Notes: generated by a model not told the origin, from the sequence alone. A stretch of DNA of 56,666 bases from CAZNPU01 sp964575335 (GCA_964575335.1 CAZNPU010000023.1:1-56666); one strand, 5' to 3'. Positions 26,854 through 36,447 are shown, numbered from the stretch's first letter. Numbers and translations are program-made.

Positions 26854-28450
26854 TGATCTGTTGTTGCTGAGGCGGGTCGCATGTTTCTGCCGCTGCTGCA
26901 TTTTCCTGCTTGCTGCTGGAGCCAGACGGCGCGCCGGACACGGTTGGAATGGTGAGGACAAATGTGGTGCCACGGCCGGGCTCCGACTCGACAGAAATCT
27001 GACCGCCCACACGCTGCACCACCAGTTGCACCAGCGACAGTCCCAACCCCGAGTGTGGCGCATCTGATTTGGTGGTGAAAAACGGCTCCATGCAACGCTG
27101 CTTGACCTCATCGCTCATGCCCGGCCCACTGTCGCTGACATACAGGCGAATCGCACTTTCATCCGCAAGCGGCTCAGCCCAGATGCGCACGCTTCCTCCC
27201 CGCTCTTTCATCGCGACGCCTGCGTTATGGATGAGGTTGAACATCGCCTGCGTCAGATGATGCTGCGGCATGGCGATTCGACGCAACCCGCCAAGGTTGC
27301 TGCTGCATTCAAGCGTCACATTCTGCGGCAAGGCGTTTTTCAACAATGACGCGCTTTGCGCGTACCACGCTGCAAGATCAACGCTGTCGCCTTCTTCTTC
27401 ACTGACCAGCTGCCGTCCCGGATCGCGCGCAAGCATCCCCAGACCGGTCGAGAGCCGCTGCAGATACTCCGTTGAAGTGCGAATCGCAGCAATATGTTCA
27501 GCCAGTTCAGGCGACAGGCTCTGCGATTCAATGACGTCCAGTCGCACCCGCAGCGGAAACAGAAGATTGCTCATGTCGTGTCCGAGTCCTGCGGCCAGCG
27601 TGCCCAACGTCGCCATGCGCTCGCTCATGCGCAGTCGATCGTAGGATGAGGCAAGTTCCTCGCCTCGCTGTTCGACGAGCTTTTCCAGGTGCTTGCGATA
27701 AGCTGCCAGCTCCGCTTCGATTCGCTTGCGCTCATTGACGTCAGTCGCCATCGCCAGCACAGCGACAAATTTACCGCTGTCATCCATCAGGGGACTGGCG
27801 GATATATGCACCCACACTCCGGCGCCGTCGCTTCGACGCAGTTGGATGTCGAACGATCCTCGCTGGCCGACTTCTCGCTGCTGAATCCGCTTGCGTTGCT
27901 CGGCTTGCGACTGTTCGTCCATAATAAACTCAAAGATGCTGCGCCCCAGCATCTCGTGCGGCTCATAGCCGAGCATTTGCGCCATGCGCTTATTGACGAA
28001 TGTGGTTCGCCATTGAGCATCCGCCAGCCAGATGCCTTCAGAAGCCGTCTCAACAATCTGGCGGTAACGGTCTTCCGCTTCGCGACGCTGAAGCCGATTG
28101 CTATGCAGCCCAGCAACAGCCCAGCTGATTACGACGCCTTCAATGAGAAACAGCATGAGTCGAGCGATGTTGGCTGAGCTGAGCGGCCCAAATGATGCCT
28201 GCGGCTCCATGAGATAGTACTGAATGGCGACAGTTGAAAGCGCGGTCGCCAGCATGCCGCCTTTGAAACCACCCAGCCACGCACCGATCATTACCGATCC
28301 AAAAAACAGCGGAAAAGTGCCCATGTGATCGTAGTAGTGAATGTTCAGTCCGGCGCTTATGCCTACAACAAGCACAATCAGACCGTATCGCCACCACGAC
28401 GCTGCCTTTGCCATCTGCTGCCACACACCTGCAAACGGCCAGTTCATCAT
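26834..28450 (-). CDS. Orphan sensor histidine kinase with PAS domain
   Basis: Residues 1-120 hold four hydrophobic helices in the style of the KdpD/DUF4118 membrane module. A PAS domain follows (about 125-245, DRYRQIVETASEGIWLAD to VLAMATDVNERK), then a coiled-coil, the His-acceptor helix with H291 (LAAGLGHDMSNLL), and a HATPase domain with N-box NLIHNAGVAM and G-boxes DSGPGM and HSGLGLSL. It autophosphorylates in response to an unknown signal, probably sensed by the PAS or membrane part. The C-terminal tail is Gln/Ala-rich. No response regulator is adjacent. It overlaps the convergent glycerate kinase by 20 bases. Confidence 0.93.
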   Translation of the reverse strand: MMNWPFAGVWQQMAKAASWWRYGLIVLVVGISAGLNIHYYDHMGTFPLFFGSVMIGAWLGGFKGGMLATALSTVAIQYYLMEPQASFGPLSSANIARLMLFLIEGVVISWAVAGLHSNRLQRREAEDRYRQIVETASEGIWLADAQWRTTFVNKRMAQMLGYEPHEMLGRSIFEFIMDEQSQAEQRKRIQQREVGQRGSFDIQLRRSDGAGVWVHISASPLMDDSGKFVAVLAMATDVNERKRIEAELAAYRKHLEKLVEQRGEELASSYDRLRMSERMATLGTLAAGLGHDMSNLLFPLRVRLDVIESQSLSPELAEHIAAIRTSTEYLQRLSTGLGMLARDPGRQLVSEEEGDSVDLAAWYAQSASLLKNALPQNVTLECSSNLGGLRRIAMPQHHLTQAMFNLIHNAGVAMKERGGSVRIWAEPLADESAIRLYVSDSGPGMSDEVKQRCMEPFFTTKSDAPHSGLGLSLVQLVVQRVGGQISVESEPGRGTTFVLTIPTVSGAPSGSSSKQENAAAAETCDPPQQQQIINNGAA

Positions 28451-28870
28451 GTTGCTTATCTGCTCGTATCGAATGATGGAAGATTCCTTTTCTCACCCCA
28501 CGCGATACCTGCCGAAGTGAATGGATGGAATCTCGCCAGATGCATGAAGTGAATGAGGCGCTGATGGATTATTGGACATTACGCATCGGCTTGGCTCATG
28601 CATAGGGGTAATTTCCCAAGAACTTTGTTGTTTCATCCGCAGGCAGGAACCAGCCCGATTTCAGCCTGCATTTATGTTCAATCAATGCAGATGAGCACGC
28701 CGATCCATGAGGCACACCGCGTGACGCTTATTCTCTGTTCACTGCGATTGTGTTTACGAGGTGTCGCGCGAACCGGCAGCGCAGTTACATACAACCAACC
28801 ATAATGCCATGGCTTTCACATCCACAGCTTCGATATCCCACGTCAGAAGCATGCAGAACGAGGTTTGCTT
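28451..28870. other. Intergenic stretch, nothing supported
   Basis: Lies between two minus-strand genes. Several short open frames exist but none has a ribosome-binding site plus a plausible protein. Confidence 0.5.
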
Positions 28871-29863
28871 TTACAGCCGAGCCTGCCGAATGGCGTCACG
28901 CTTGTGCTTAGGAGGCACCACATCCCAGACCAGCCGCATCTTGGCCATCGCGCAGATCACCAGGTAGATCAGATCAATTTCCCACCATTTGCGCTGATTG
29001 GAAGCTGAAGCGGGGTCGGCGTGATGATTGTTATGCCAGCCCTCACCGCTGGCGATGATCGCCACGAACCAGTTGTTGCGGCTTTCCTCACCGGTTTCGT
29101 AATTGCGATAGCCGAACATATGCGTGAGCGAGTTCACCGACCAGGTGATATGCCACACCACCACGGTGCGCAGGATCACGCCCCACACCACCAGGCTGAG
29201 ACCGAACTGCACGCCAGCAAGCGCGCCGCCCCACATTACCCATCCGACAGCCATGCCCACAATGTAATAAAGAAGTGCATGGCCGACATAAATATAAATC
29301 GGCACCAGCTTGCGTTCGAGATTGAGATAAAACGGCTGCCGCAGCAGGTCGCGTACATAACGTTCGTAATTGGAAATCTTGTTCAGGCCGTGCGTATCCA
29401 CCAGCATCCAGCCGATATGGCTCCACAAAAAGCTCACTAGCGGACTATGGGGATCGGGATCGTCATCGGAATATTTATGATGAATGCGATGAGCCGCCAC
29501 CCACCGGGCCGGGGCATCCTGCATGCAGCATAGCGCAACAAGCACCAGGAACCGCTCAAACCATGTTGCACATTTGAAGCTGCGATGCGCCAGCAAACGG
29601 TGATAGCAGATATTGATGCCAAGCCCGCCGTAGAAATAAACCCCCGCAATCAGCAACACGACGCCCGTCCAACTGAACAGCCACGGTATCAGCGCCAGCA
29701 GCGCCAGCAGATGTATGCTCAGCAACACCAGCGCGTAATCCCACACAATTCGGCCGCGTCGCCCTTTGAGCGGACGAGGGCGATCGTCAACGATCTCGTC
29801 GTCGGGCAGATCAACATCGATCGCATCAGCAACGGCAGTGGTTTGCATATCGGCGCGATTCAT
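28871..29863 (-). CDS. Acyl-CoA / fatty-acid desaturase (delta-9 type)
   Basis: ATG 29863 (or 29848) begins a 330-residue membrane protein with the three histidine boxes of the desaturase family: HRLLAHRSF (first), HRIHHKYSDDDPDPHSP (second), and HNNHHADP (third), flanked by four hydrophobic helices. These boxes bind a di-iron centre that introduces a cis double bond in acyl chains, in the inner membrane, using electrons from an external donor. No ferredoxin or cytochrome b5 gene is adjacent. An acidic N-terminal tail (DDEIVDD) precedes the first helix. Confidence 0.93.
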   Translation of the reverse strand: MNRADMQTTAVADAIDVDLPDDEIVDDRPRPLKGRRGRIVWDYALVLLSIHLLALLALIPWLFSWTGVVLLIAGVYFYGGLGINICYHRLLAHRSFKCATWFERFLVLVALCCMQDAPARWVAAHRIHHKYSDDDPDPHSPLVSFLWSHIGWMLVDTHGLNKISNYERYVRDLLRQPFYLNLERKLVPIYIYVGHALLYYIVGMAVGWVMWGGALAGVQFGLSLVVWGVILRTVVVWHITWSVNSLTHMFGYRNYETGEESRNNWFVAIIASGEGWHNNHHADPASASNQRKWWEIDLIYLVICAMAKMRLVWDVVPPKHKRDAIRQARL

Positions 29864-30210
29864 TTCACAAGACTCAACGATCGATCTGCTCCAGAACTGA
29901 TCACAAGACCTGGGGGCAGTATGCACAAAATCTACCCCGGCACACCTATCAATTGACACGAAATTGCAAAATAAAAATTCAATTCAGCGCATTCCGCCCG
30001 ATGCAGATCGCTGATGCAAAGCATCGTAATCGTAACAGTTCCTGGCCAAACGTGTTGAAGCAGCGGCACGACTGCACCAACAACGCCAGGGGCCTGGCAA
30101 CGAGCAGGCAACCGCCGGACAACGCGCTAAACAAGCCGCGCCGGGAAAATCCGGCGCGGCATGGTTGCCTGCGAGGTTGACGACGATTGGATTACATCAG
30201 CCCTTCCGCA
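29864..30210. other. Intergenic stretch with one terminator
   Basis: Contains the minus-strand terminator at 30135-30160 and the desaturase promoter region; nothing else supported. Confidence 0.5.
30135..30160 (-). terminator. Terminator of the Cys-rich secreted protein gene
   Basis: GCCGCGCCGG (30135-30144) and CCGGCGCGGC (30151-30160) form a perfect 10-bp stem with a 6-base loop. On the minus strand it is followed by TTGTTT, an acceptable U-rich tail, and lies 50 bases after the minus-strand stop. Confidence 0.65.
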
Positions 30211-31008
30211 TCAGCCCTCGCACTTGGCCAGGACGGTGCCATCGGACGTGCCGCAGTATTTCCACACCGAGAAATCATGCGGGCCGCCGGGCGTTCCGCT
30301 GGTCATCAGCGAGCCTGAAAGGGTGACGACGATCTGCGAGCTGGCAAATGGGCCATCGAAGACATCCCCAAAGAGGCAGCCTTCCACCCCAATAACCCAA
30401 CTGCCGACGTTGGGGAATTGAGAATCGGGGAGATACTGCACATCGTAGCATCGCTCACAAGCCTCGCCGCTGCAGAGCGATCCGGGCGGCACGTTGCAGC
30501 CAGTCCTCCGATGTGAGCCCGTGCCGAGCGGGCCATGCCCCTCGCCTTCCGCGACAATCCTGCCATCCACTTCCAGCTTCCATTTCCCTTGCCACGCACC
30601 ACGGAACCGGCACGGATCCTGATACCGGAACGTAAAGTCGCCCGTGATGAACAACCGGCCGTTGAGATGCTTGGTCTCATCGCACGTCGACTGGGGGCCG
30701 CATCTTTCCGGATTGCTCTCAAGCTCGAGTTCAAATGTGGCGTTATGCACCACAACCGTCTTGCACTCGACAATGTCATGATCGATCACGCGCACGCAGC
30801 CGTAATCGCGAACCTCACCGCCATACATCCACCCGGCGCATGTGTCCTTGCTCCAGCCGAACACGCACACCGGTCCGTCGGCGGCCGCTTTTTCGGTTGC
30901 AGTGGCCACCGCCTTGCCCGGCGCCAGGTACGCTGCTGCAACCACGACCGCTGCAATACACGCGGCGATCATCCATCCACATCGCATCTGTTTCAAATGC
31001 TTCATCAT
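30211..31008 (-). CDS. Secreted Cys-rich protein, unknown
   Basis: ATG 31008, with GGGAG seven bases upstream, gives 265 residues. The signal peptide is CGWMIAACIAAVVVAAAYLA with a probable cut near residue 35. The mature protein has about 14 cysteines in about 225 residues, an even number and mostly in loops (DTCAGW, ERCGPQSTC, SLCSGEACERC), and a beta-strand pattern (FITGDFTFRYQDPCRF; WQGKWKLEVDGRIVAEGEG). It looks like an extracellular disulfide-rich protein. No family recognised. The terminator at 30135-30160 closes the gene as a single-gene unit. Confidence 0.72.
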   Translation of the reverse strand: MMKHLKQMRCGWMIAACIAAVVVAAAYLAPGKAVATATEKAAADGPVCVFGWSKDTCAGWMYGGEVRDYGCVRVIDHDIVECKTVVVHNATFELELESNPERCGPQSTCDETKHLNGRLFITGDFTFRYQDPCRFRGAWQGKWKLEVDGRIVAEGEGHGPLGTGSHRRTGCNVPPGSLCSGEACERCYDVQYLPDSQFPNVGSWVIGVEGCLFGDVFDGPFASSQIVVTLSGSLMTSGTPGGPHDFSVWKYCGTSDGTVLAKCEG

Positions 31009-31442
31009 GATAAAACTCCCGAAAATTGAATCAGTGCCCCGGAAAGCGCGCTTCACCGCGCGGCGAAGAACGACACGCTCATCGCAAGGCAATATCGCAA
31101 GGCCTTACTGGCGCAAAGACCTGCTGTCCCGGCTTCACAAATTTCCTGACATTGATCAAAGCTCCGGAAAGCCCCTGCCCGGTCGACAAGCCTCGCAGGC
31201 TTCTCTTCACTCTCCATATTGGCACCGCTTTCGATAACGTGCAACTGGCAACGCATCACTTTCTTGAGATTTCACACCAATCGCCGCATGCATGTCACAG
31301 CAACATCCCGGCCTGATTGAACGGCCACCTGCGGATCGGGCACCCCCATGCATCTCAAGCGATTGATGCAGCAAACGACATCAACAACATCAGCAATAGC
31401 GGCAGTGACAGTGACGCTGATGGAAGCGGCGGCTGGCTGTCA
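31009..31442. other. Intergenic stretch, nothing supported
   Basis: Between two minus-strand genes. Ser/Asp-rich coding-looking frames on the plus strand lack start signals; no RNA feature seen. Confidence 0.5.
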
Positions 31443-32081
31443 TCATGGCGCATCGGCATCAACGCGTCTGGCCAGTACGAGATATTCAATATTGCCCGCG
31501 CCTGAGCGGCCCTTGCTGCTTTTGCCGCCGGTGATGGGCGAGCGCGTGTGCGCCAGCGGCTGCACGCCCCAGCTGGGCATGTGCGCAAGCGTGCGCTGCG
31601 TGATACGTTCCGCATCGGCTGGATCAAGGCGGCCTTCGTGCAGCAGCGTTTTCTTTTCCTGTTCATCCAGCTCGTAATGCGGCTTGACCAGTGTAATGAT
31701 GCGCGCGTGAGGCGAGCGGCTGAGCCACTGAAGCGCAGCGGGAATGGCGTGTCGCTGCTGTGTCCACCCAAGATCAATCACCACCAGATCCACAATATCC
31801 TGCTCCGGCGGCGGGGCGTGCAGCACATTGGTGCGCTCCATCACGACCACGCGCGGGTCGGTGCGCAGTTTGTACGCCAATACGCCGTAGCCGGTATCAA
31901 TGGCGTAGACCTTCGCCGCCCCGCGCTGGAGAAGACAATCGGTGAACCCGCCCACATTGCAGCCGAAGTCAGCGCACTTCCAGCCGGCAACATCCATCGC
32001 AAACTCGCGCAGCGCATGGTCGAGCTTCAACCCGGCGCGCGACACAAATGACGGCGTTGCCTCTGTCATGCCTGTCATCAT
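31443..32081 (-). CDS. TlyA/FtsJ-like methyltransferase lacking the S4 domain
   Basis: ATG 32081 (a second ATG at 32078) gives 213 residues. The sequence FVSRAGLKLDHALREF, then CADFGCNVGGFTDCLLQRGA (SAM-binding motif I) and VYAIDTGYGVLAYKLRTDP, matches the methyltransferase half of TlyA. TlyA methylates 16S and 23S rRNA 2'-O positions, but normal TlyA starts with an S4 RNA-binding domain of about 60 residues, absent here. K of LVKPHYELD is the expected FtsJ-type catalytic Lys. It may be an rRNA methyltransferase with altered targeting. It is divergent from the pyruvate dehydrogenase operon. Confidence 0.83.
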   Translation of the reverse strand: MMTGMTEATPSFVSRAGLKLDHALREFAMDVAGWKCADFGCNVGGFTDCLLQRGAAKVYAIDTGYGVLAYKLRTDPRVVVMERTNVLHAPPPEQDIVDLVVIDLGWTQQRHAIPAALQWLSRSPHARIITLVKPHYELDEQEKKTLLHEGRLDPADAERITQRTLAHMPSWGVQPLAHTRSPITGGKSSKGRSGAGNIEYLVLARRVDADAP

Positions 32082-32321
32082 TGTCCTGTCGAATCGGGTC
32101 TGCAACGACGACAATTGCGCAGCTTCACACAAACCCGCCGCTGCTGCCAGTGGACCGCCGTACCGCAACAATTTCCTGCTGCGCTCATGGGCTGGAGCGA
32201 TTCGGACGTGACCGGACCAATGGAGCGTTATCTGCTACAATATCCGGCTGCCGCCTCGTGGCTTTCGCACCCCAGTTAGATCGATAAGCAAAGCCGCCAT
32301 AACGACTTGCAGGATTATGCC

Positions 32322-33440
32322 ATGCCGGTGAAAACGGTTTTCAAAACGTCAATCGAGCACGTGTCCATTCTTGATGAGCACGGCAATTTCGACGCCAAGC
32401 TTGGCAAGGGGCTTATCCCCGACGCCGATGCGGTGAAGCTCTACGAGCATATGGCCATCTGCCGCCATCTGGATGAAGTGGCGTTCAAGCTGCAGCGTTC
32501 CGGCCGCATGGGCACCTACCCGCAGAACATGGGGCAGGAGGCCACAAGCCTGGGCGCTGCCTACGCGTTGCGCAAGGATGACTGGCTGGTGACCTGCTAT
32601 CGCGAGAACGCTGGCCTGTTCTGGCGCGGCCTGCCGATGGAGTACGTGCTGCTGCACTGGATGGGCGATGAACGAGGCAATCAGATTCCCAAAGGCCTCA
32701 ATCTCACACCCATCGCCATTCCCATCGGCACGCAAATGCTCCACGCTGTCGGGTTGGCGTGGTCGCACAAATACCGCGGCGACGACACCATCGCCTGCAC
32801 CTTCTTCGGCGACGGCGCAACAAGCGAAGGCGATTTCCATGAGGCCGCCAACTTCGCTGCAAACCTGAACCTGCCGGTGATCTTCTTCTGCCAGAACAAC
32901 GGCTGGGCGATCAGCGTGCCCACGTGCATCCAGTGCTCGGCGCCAACCATCGCGCAGCGCGGCGTCGGCTACGGCATGGACTGCGTGCAATGCGATGGCA
33001 ACGACATCTTTGCGGTTGTGAAGGTCATGAAAGATGCGATCGAACGCGCTCGTAAGCAGAAGCGGCCGACGTTCATCGAAGCGCTGACCTATCGCCTGGG
33101 CGATCACACCACTGCCGACGACGCCCGCCGCTATCGCGATCCAGAAGAACTCGAGCAATGGAAGCGGCGCGATCCGCTGCTGCGGCTGGGCAACTACCTT
33201 CGCAAGAAGAAGCTGTGGGACGACAAGAAGGAAGCTGCGCTGCAGGAGCGCGCCAAGGCGGAAGTGGCTGCAGCCGTCGAGCGGGCTGAGAGCATCGCGG
33301 CTCCGCCCAAGAGCGACATCTTCGACAACATGTACGCAGAGCTGCCTGAAGAGCTGCGTGTGCAGCGTGACACCATGCGCACCAGCAGCCTTGGGCAGGA
33401 TCCATCGCAGGTAGAGCAGCGGCAGCCCATCGAACAGTAA
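32322..33440 (+). CDS. pdhA: Pyruvate dehydrogenase E1 alpha subunit
   Basis: ATG 32322, with AGGA seven bases upstream, gives 372 residues. The thiamine-diphosphate motif begins GDGATSEGDFHEAANFAA and ends FFCQNN, the spacing expected for the ThDP fold. MGTYPQNMGQEATSLGA and CYRENAGLFWRGLP match the E1 alpha substrate region, and the phosphorylation-loop-like RLGDHTTADDARRY is present. With E1 beta it decarboxylates a 2-oxo acid (probably pyruvate; branched-chain substrates cannot be excluded) and passes the acyl group to E2 lipoate in the cytosol. E1 beta follows 109 bases downstream. No E2 or E3 gene is in the window. Confidence 0.94.
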   Translation: MPVKTVFKTSIEHVSILDEHGNFDAKLGKGLIPDADAVKLYEHMAICRHLDEVAFKLQRSGRMGTYPQNMGQEATSLGAAYALRKDDWLVTCYRENAGLFWRGLPMEYVLLHWMGDERGNQIPKGLNLTPIAIPIGTQMLHAVGLAWSHKYRGDDTIACTFFGDGATSEGDFHEAANFAANLNLPVIFFCQNNGWAISVPTCIQCSAPTIAQRGVGYGMDCVQCDGNDIFAVVKVMKDAIERARKQKRPTFIEALTYRLGDHTTADDARRYRDPEELEQWKRRDPLLRLGNYLRKKKLWDDKKEAALQERAKAEVAAAVERAESIAAPPKSDIFDNMYAELPEELRVQRDTMRTSSLGQDPSQVEQRQPIEQ

Positions 33441-33549
33441 GCGACTGCGCGTTTAAGCACGTTCTCACCGCTTTGCAACCTGCAGAACGCAACCGGCAAT
33501 TCCAGCGACACGAGTCATAAGCAACAGTCAGTCACACCTTCGACACACC

Positions 33550-34518
33550 ATGGCCAACCTCACACTCGTACAGGCAATCAACCTCGCCCTTATCCAGGAA
33601 ATGGAAGCTGATTCCCGGGTCATCCTGCTGGGCGAAGACATCGGCAAAAACGGTGGCGTGTTCCGCGTGACCGAAGGACTCTGGCAGCGATTCGGCCCCG
33701 AGCGCGTCGTCGATACCCCGCTTGCAGAGTCGGGTATCATCGGCACCGCCATCGGCCTGGCGATGGGCGGCCTGCGCCCCATCCCCGAAATCCAGTTCGA
33801 AGGCTTCCTCGGCCCGGCTTATGACCAGATCACCTCGCATGCCGCACGCATGCGCACACGCACACGCGGCGCACTCACCGTGCCGCTTACCATTCGCGTG
33901 CCCGTCGGCGGCGGCATCCATGCGCCGGAACTGCACAGCGATTCGCCCGAAGCCATCTACGCCCACACACCCGGCCTGAAGGTCGTCATGCCCTCTTCGC
34001 CCTATGACGCCAAGGGCCTGCTCATCAGCGCGATTCGCGATCCCGATCCGGTCATCTTCTTTGAACCCAAGCGCATCTATCGAGCCTTCCGCGAAGAAGT
34101 GCCCGAAGACGAATACACCATTCCCATCGGCAAAGCACGCGTCGTCACCGAAGGCGATGAGATGACCATCATCTCCTGGGGAGCGCCGGTGGTGCAGTGC
34201 ATGCAGGCGATTGAAAAATCCGGACGATCGATTGAGTTGATCGATCTGCGAACCATTTCGCCGCTGGATACCGAAACGATCGTGAATTCGGTCCGCAAGA
34301 CCGGCCGGGCAATCATCGTGCATGAAGCCCCCAAGACCTGCGGCTTGGGCGCGGAGATCGCCTCGCGCATCATGGAGCATTGCTTCCTCCACCTGGAAGC
34401 GCCGATCCAGCGCGTCACGGGCTTTGATACGACCATGCCGTATTACAAGCTCGAACTCGACTACCTGCCCGAAGAGCCGCGCATCAGCAAGGCGATTGAA
34501 GAACTCGCCGCGTACTAA
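33550..34518 (+). CDS. pdhB: Pyruvate dehydrogenase E1 beta subunit
   Basis: A 322-residue transketolase-like pyrimidine-binding subunit: start MANLTLVQAINLALIQEM, LLGEDIGKNGGVFRVTEGL, RVVDTPLAESGIIGTAIGLA, FEPKRIYRAF, and the C-terminal swivel domain with APKTCGLGAEIAS and PYYKLELDYLPE. It completes the E1 heterotetramer with the preceding gene and is co-transcribed with it. A terminator lies 37 bases after the stop, so the operon is just E1 alpha and beta; the E2/E3 genes must be elsewhere. Confidence 0.95.
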   Translation: MANLTLVQAINLALIQEMEADSRVILLGEDIGKNGGVFRVTEGLWQRFGPERVVDTPLAESGIIGTAIGLAMGGLRPIPEIQFEGFLGPAYDQITSHAARMRTRTRGALTVPLTIRVPVGGGIHAPELHSDSPEAIYAHTPGLKVVMPSSPYDAKGLLISAIRDPDPVIFFEPKRIYRAFREEVPEDEYTIPIGKARVVTEGDEMTIISWGAPVVQCMQAIEKSGRSIELIDLRTISPLDTETIVNSVRKTGRAIIVHEAPKTCGLGAEIASRIMEHCFLHLEAPIQRVTGFDTTMPYYKLELDYLPEEPRISKAIEELAAY

Positions 34519-34827
34519 GCGCACCAATCAATCCGATCATCCAAACGATACGCCAAACGCCTCATCCTCCCGGAGAGGCGTTTTGTGCATGATGCAGCGA
34601 TCGGCCGGGTTCTGTTTGACGGATCGACAAGCCGCAGGCAACGCTGGGTCATGACGAGCTTGACCATGCTGAGAAAGTGCACTGCAGCTTCTCGCCAAAC
34701 GTATGGCGATGCGCCGGCATTTCTTCAGCTCACCCAATCGCTGCCGCCCCAGTGTGGCTGCAAAAAATCTTCTCACGCGCCGGTAAACGCAACGCGCAAT
34801 GGGACTTTCTTTGTGGCGTGCCAAACG
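34519..34827. other. Intergenic stretch after pdhAB
   Basis: Holds the terminator at 34555-34584. The rest, between convergent pdhB and dps, shows nothing supported. Confidence 0.5.
34555..34584 (+). terminator. Terminator of the pdhAB operon
   Basis: AAACGCCTC (34555-34563) pairs with GAGGCGTTT (34575-34583) around an 11-base loop and runs into TTTT, 37 bases after the E1 beta stop. Confidence 0.85.
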
Positions 34828-35394
34828 TCAGTGCCCGGCAGAGAGTTCCCGCTGACAGGTCTCGAACAGGAACCACGTGCGTTTTTCAGTCTCATCGATC
34901 CATATTTCGATCAAACTGGCGGTGGCCACATCACGATGGCGGTTGCACAGATCGTGCACTTCGCGCAGCTGCGTCGTGAGCATCTTGTTGTCATCGCGCA
35001 ACTCAGCGAGCATGTCCAGAGGCTCGACGAACTCTGCATCGTTGTCTTCGATGCGCTGTATGCGCGCGATATGACCGATGGATTTGAGCGTTGAGCCGCC
35101 GATCTTGCGCACCCGCTCCGCGATAGGGTCGGTCATGGCGAACAACTGGTCTGCGTGCTCATCAAGCATCTCGTGATAATCACGAAAATGCGGGCCGGAA
35201 AGATGCCAGTGAAAGTTCTTGGTTTTGAGGTACAGCGCAAAGACGTCAGCAAGAAGGATGGTCATCCCCCCAGCGATATCCCGGACGGCTGCTTCCGTGA
35301 GGTCGGTCGGTGTCGAGAGCTTTGCCTGCAGCCGCTCAGCGACCTGCTGCCCGGCGGATCGAGCTGATTCGCTGGTGGTCATTCGATTGATCAT
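34828..35394 (-). CDS. dps: Dps-family DNA-protection ferritin
   Basis: ATG 35394 has GAGGA seven bases upstream. The 188-residue protein has the Dps ferroxidase features KTKNFHWHLSGPHFRDYHEMLDEHADQLF (helix 1 and BC region, with the inter-subunit His and Asp/Glu ligands) and a C-terminal helix ending ETEKRTWFLFETCQREL. Dps dodecamers bind DNA and oxidise ferrous iron with hydrogen peroxide in the cytosol, protecting against oxidative stress. It stands alone. Length is typical (about 160-190). Confidence 0.95.
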   Translation of the reverse strand: MINRMTTSESARSAGQQVAERLQAKLSTPTDLTEAAVRDIAGGMTILLADVFALYLKTKNFHWHLSGPHFRDYHEMLDEHADQLFAMTDPIAERVRKIGGSTLKSIGHIARIQRIEDNDAEFVEPLDMLAELRDDNKMLTTQLREVHDLCNRHRDVATASLIEIWIDETEKRTWFLFETCQRELSAGH

Positions 35395-35722
35395 GATGAG
35401 TTCCTCGATTCTCGATTCAAGTCGTGGATTTCATTTTCCAGTTCAATAGTGTGCACCTTCAGGCGCCTTATCTCGCAGCACGTCGTGGCCGGACCAGATG
35501 CGCTGCTGCCCCGCCATCGCAATCACAACCAACCAATGACTTGTGCTTTGCCATGCACAAGCAAACATCGCTAAGCGCTGCGACGTCAAGCAAGGCCAGC
35601 AGCACCGCTGAACGTCCAGAACAGATACGGGAATCCTCCCACCCCCGGAATCCCCCTGTCTCCTTGTTTCGTCATCCCAACATGCAGCATGCCGTGTTGA
35701 GCATTGCTGCAATCTGTCCAGC
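35395..35722. other. Intergenic stretch, nothing supported
   Basis: Between dps and the PGPGW gene, both on the minus strand. No terminator, repeat or small gene I can support. Confidence 0.5.
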
Positions 35723-36154
35723 TCAGCCTGCCTGCTGCGATGAGCGAAGCAGGAGCGGCTGCCGATTGGCGCGGCGTCGCATCCAGTTGATTGGCCGATG
35801 GATGATCGGCCGCGCCACCAGCCACTTTTCGAATCGATACTTGCCCGGAAAGTCGATCAGGAAAAAGCCCACCAGCACCGTGATCATGCCCGGCCCGGGC
35901 AGCGCAAGCATGGCCAACCCCGCGATCATCAGGATCATGCCCAGTAGATTTTTGCCGACGTGAATCGTGATGCGCACCGCTGGGTGCAGGTTGATCCAAG
36001 CGCGATCGGGACGCTTTTCATGAGCAAAGTAATCCGGCCTGATGCGCGCCACCACCAGGGGAATGAGAAAGAAACTCGCGATAAGCACCGCGACGGATAT
36101 CGCACTCATCCACCACAGCAGAGCCTGATTGTCCTTGATCCACTCAAGCATCAT
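35723..36154 (-). CDS. PGPGW-type (TIGR02611-like) membrane protein
   Basis: ATG 36154 gives 143 residues with a first membrane helix (about 16-35), a basic loop, then GLAMLALPGPGMITVLVGFFLI, the PGPG core of the small PGPGW transmembrane family, and DFPGKYRFEKWLVARP as the basic tail. These proteins span the inner membrane twice or three times; the function is unknown. It stands alone on the minus strand. A weak GGGA is the only visible ribosome site. Confidence 0.85.
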   Translation of the reverse strand: MMLEWIKDNQALLWWMSAISVAVLIASFFLIPLVVARIRPDYFAHEKRPDRAWINLHPAVRITIHVGKNLLGMILMIAGLAMLALPGPGMITVLVGFFLIDFPGKYRFEKWLVARPIIHRPINWMRRRANRQPLLLRSSQQAG

Positions 36155-36447
36155 CAATGATTCCCGCGCTCATACAGGCAATGAAGAAGAATAGCGCAGC
36201 CAATGAATCAACCCGCACTTTCACTCATAAACCTTCATGCTGAGGTTGCTCGATATTTTCATCTTCAATGCAATCCGCCACAGCATCGTGACACGATACG
36301 AGTCTTCTTCGCTGCATCACGTTCAAAGACAAATGGCATTGGTCTGAACGTGAAAAAAGCGGAGACGTCTTGGACGACCAACAATTTTTATCATGCGTGT
36401 TTCGATGACGACAGCGCACGCGCATTGCCGCTGTACAATGTGAGTGC

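Noticed and set aside
25663..27111. 482-codon frame antisense to glycerate kinase and the sensor kinase end
   Set aside because: Lies over two well-supported genes and has low-complexity Arg/Ser-rich translation typical of mirror frames.
33532..34527. 331-codon open frame antisense to E1 beta
   Set aside because: It is the mirror frame of a strongly conserved gene in high-G+C DNA, with no ribosome site and no protein-like domains.
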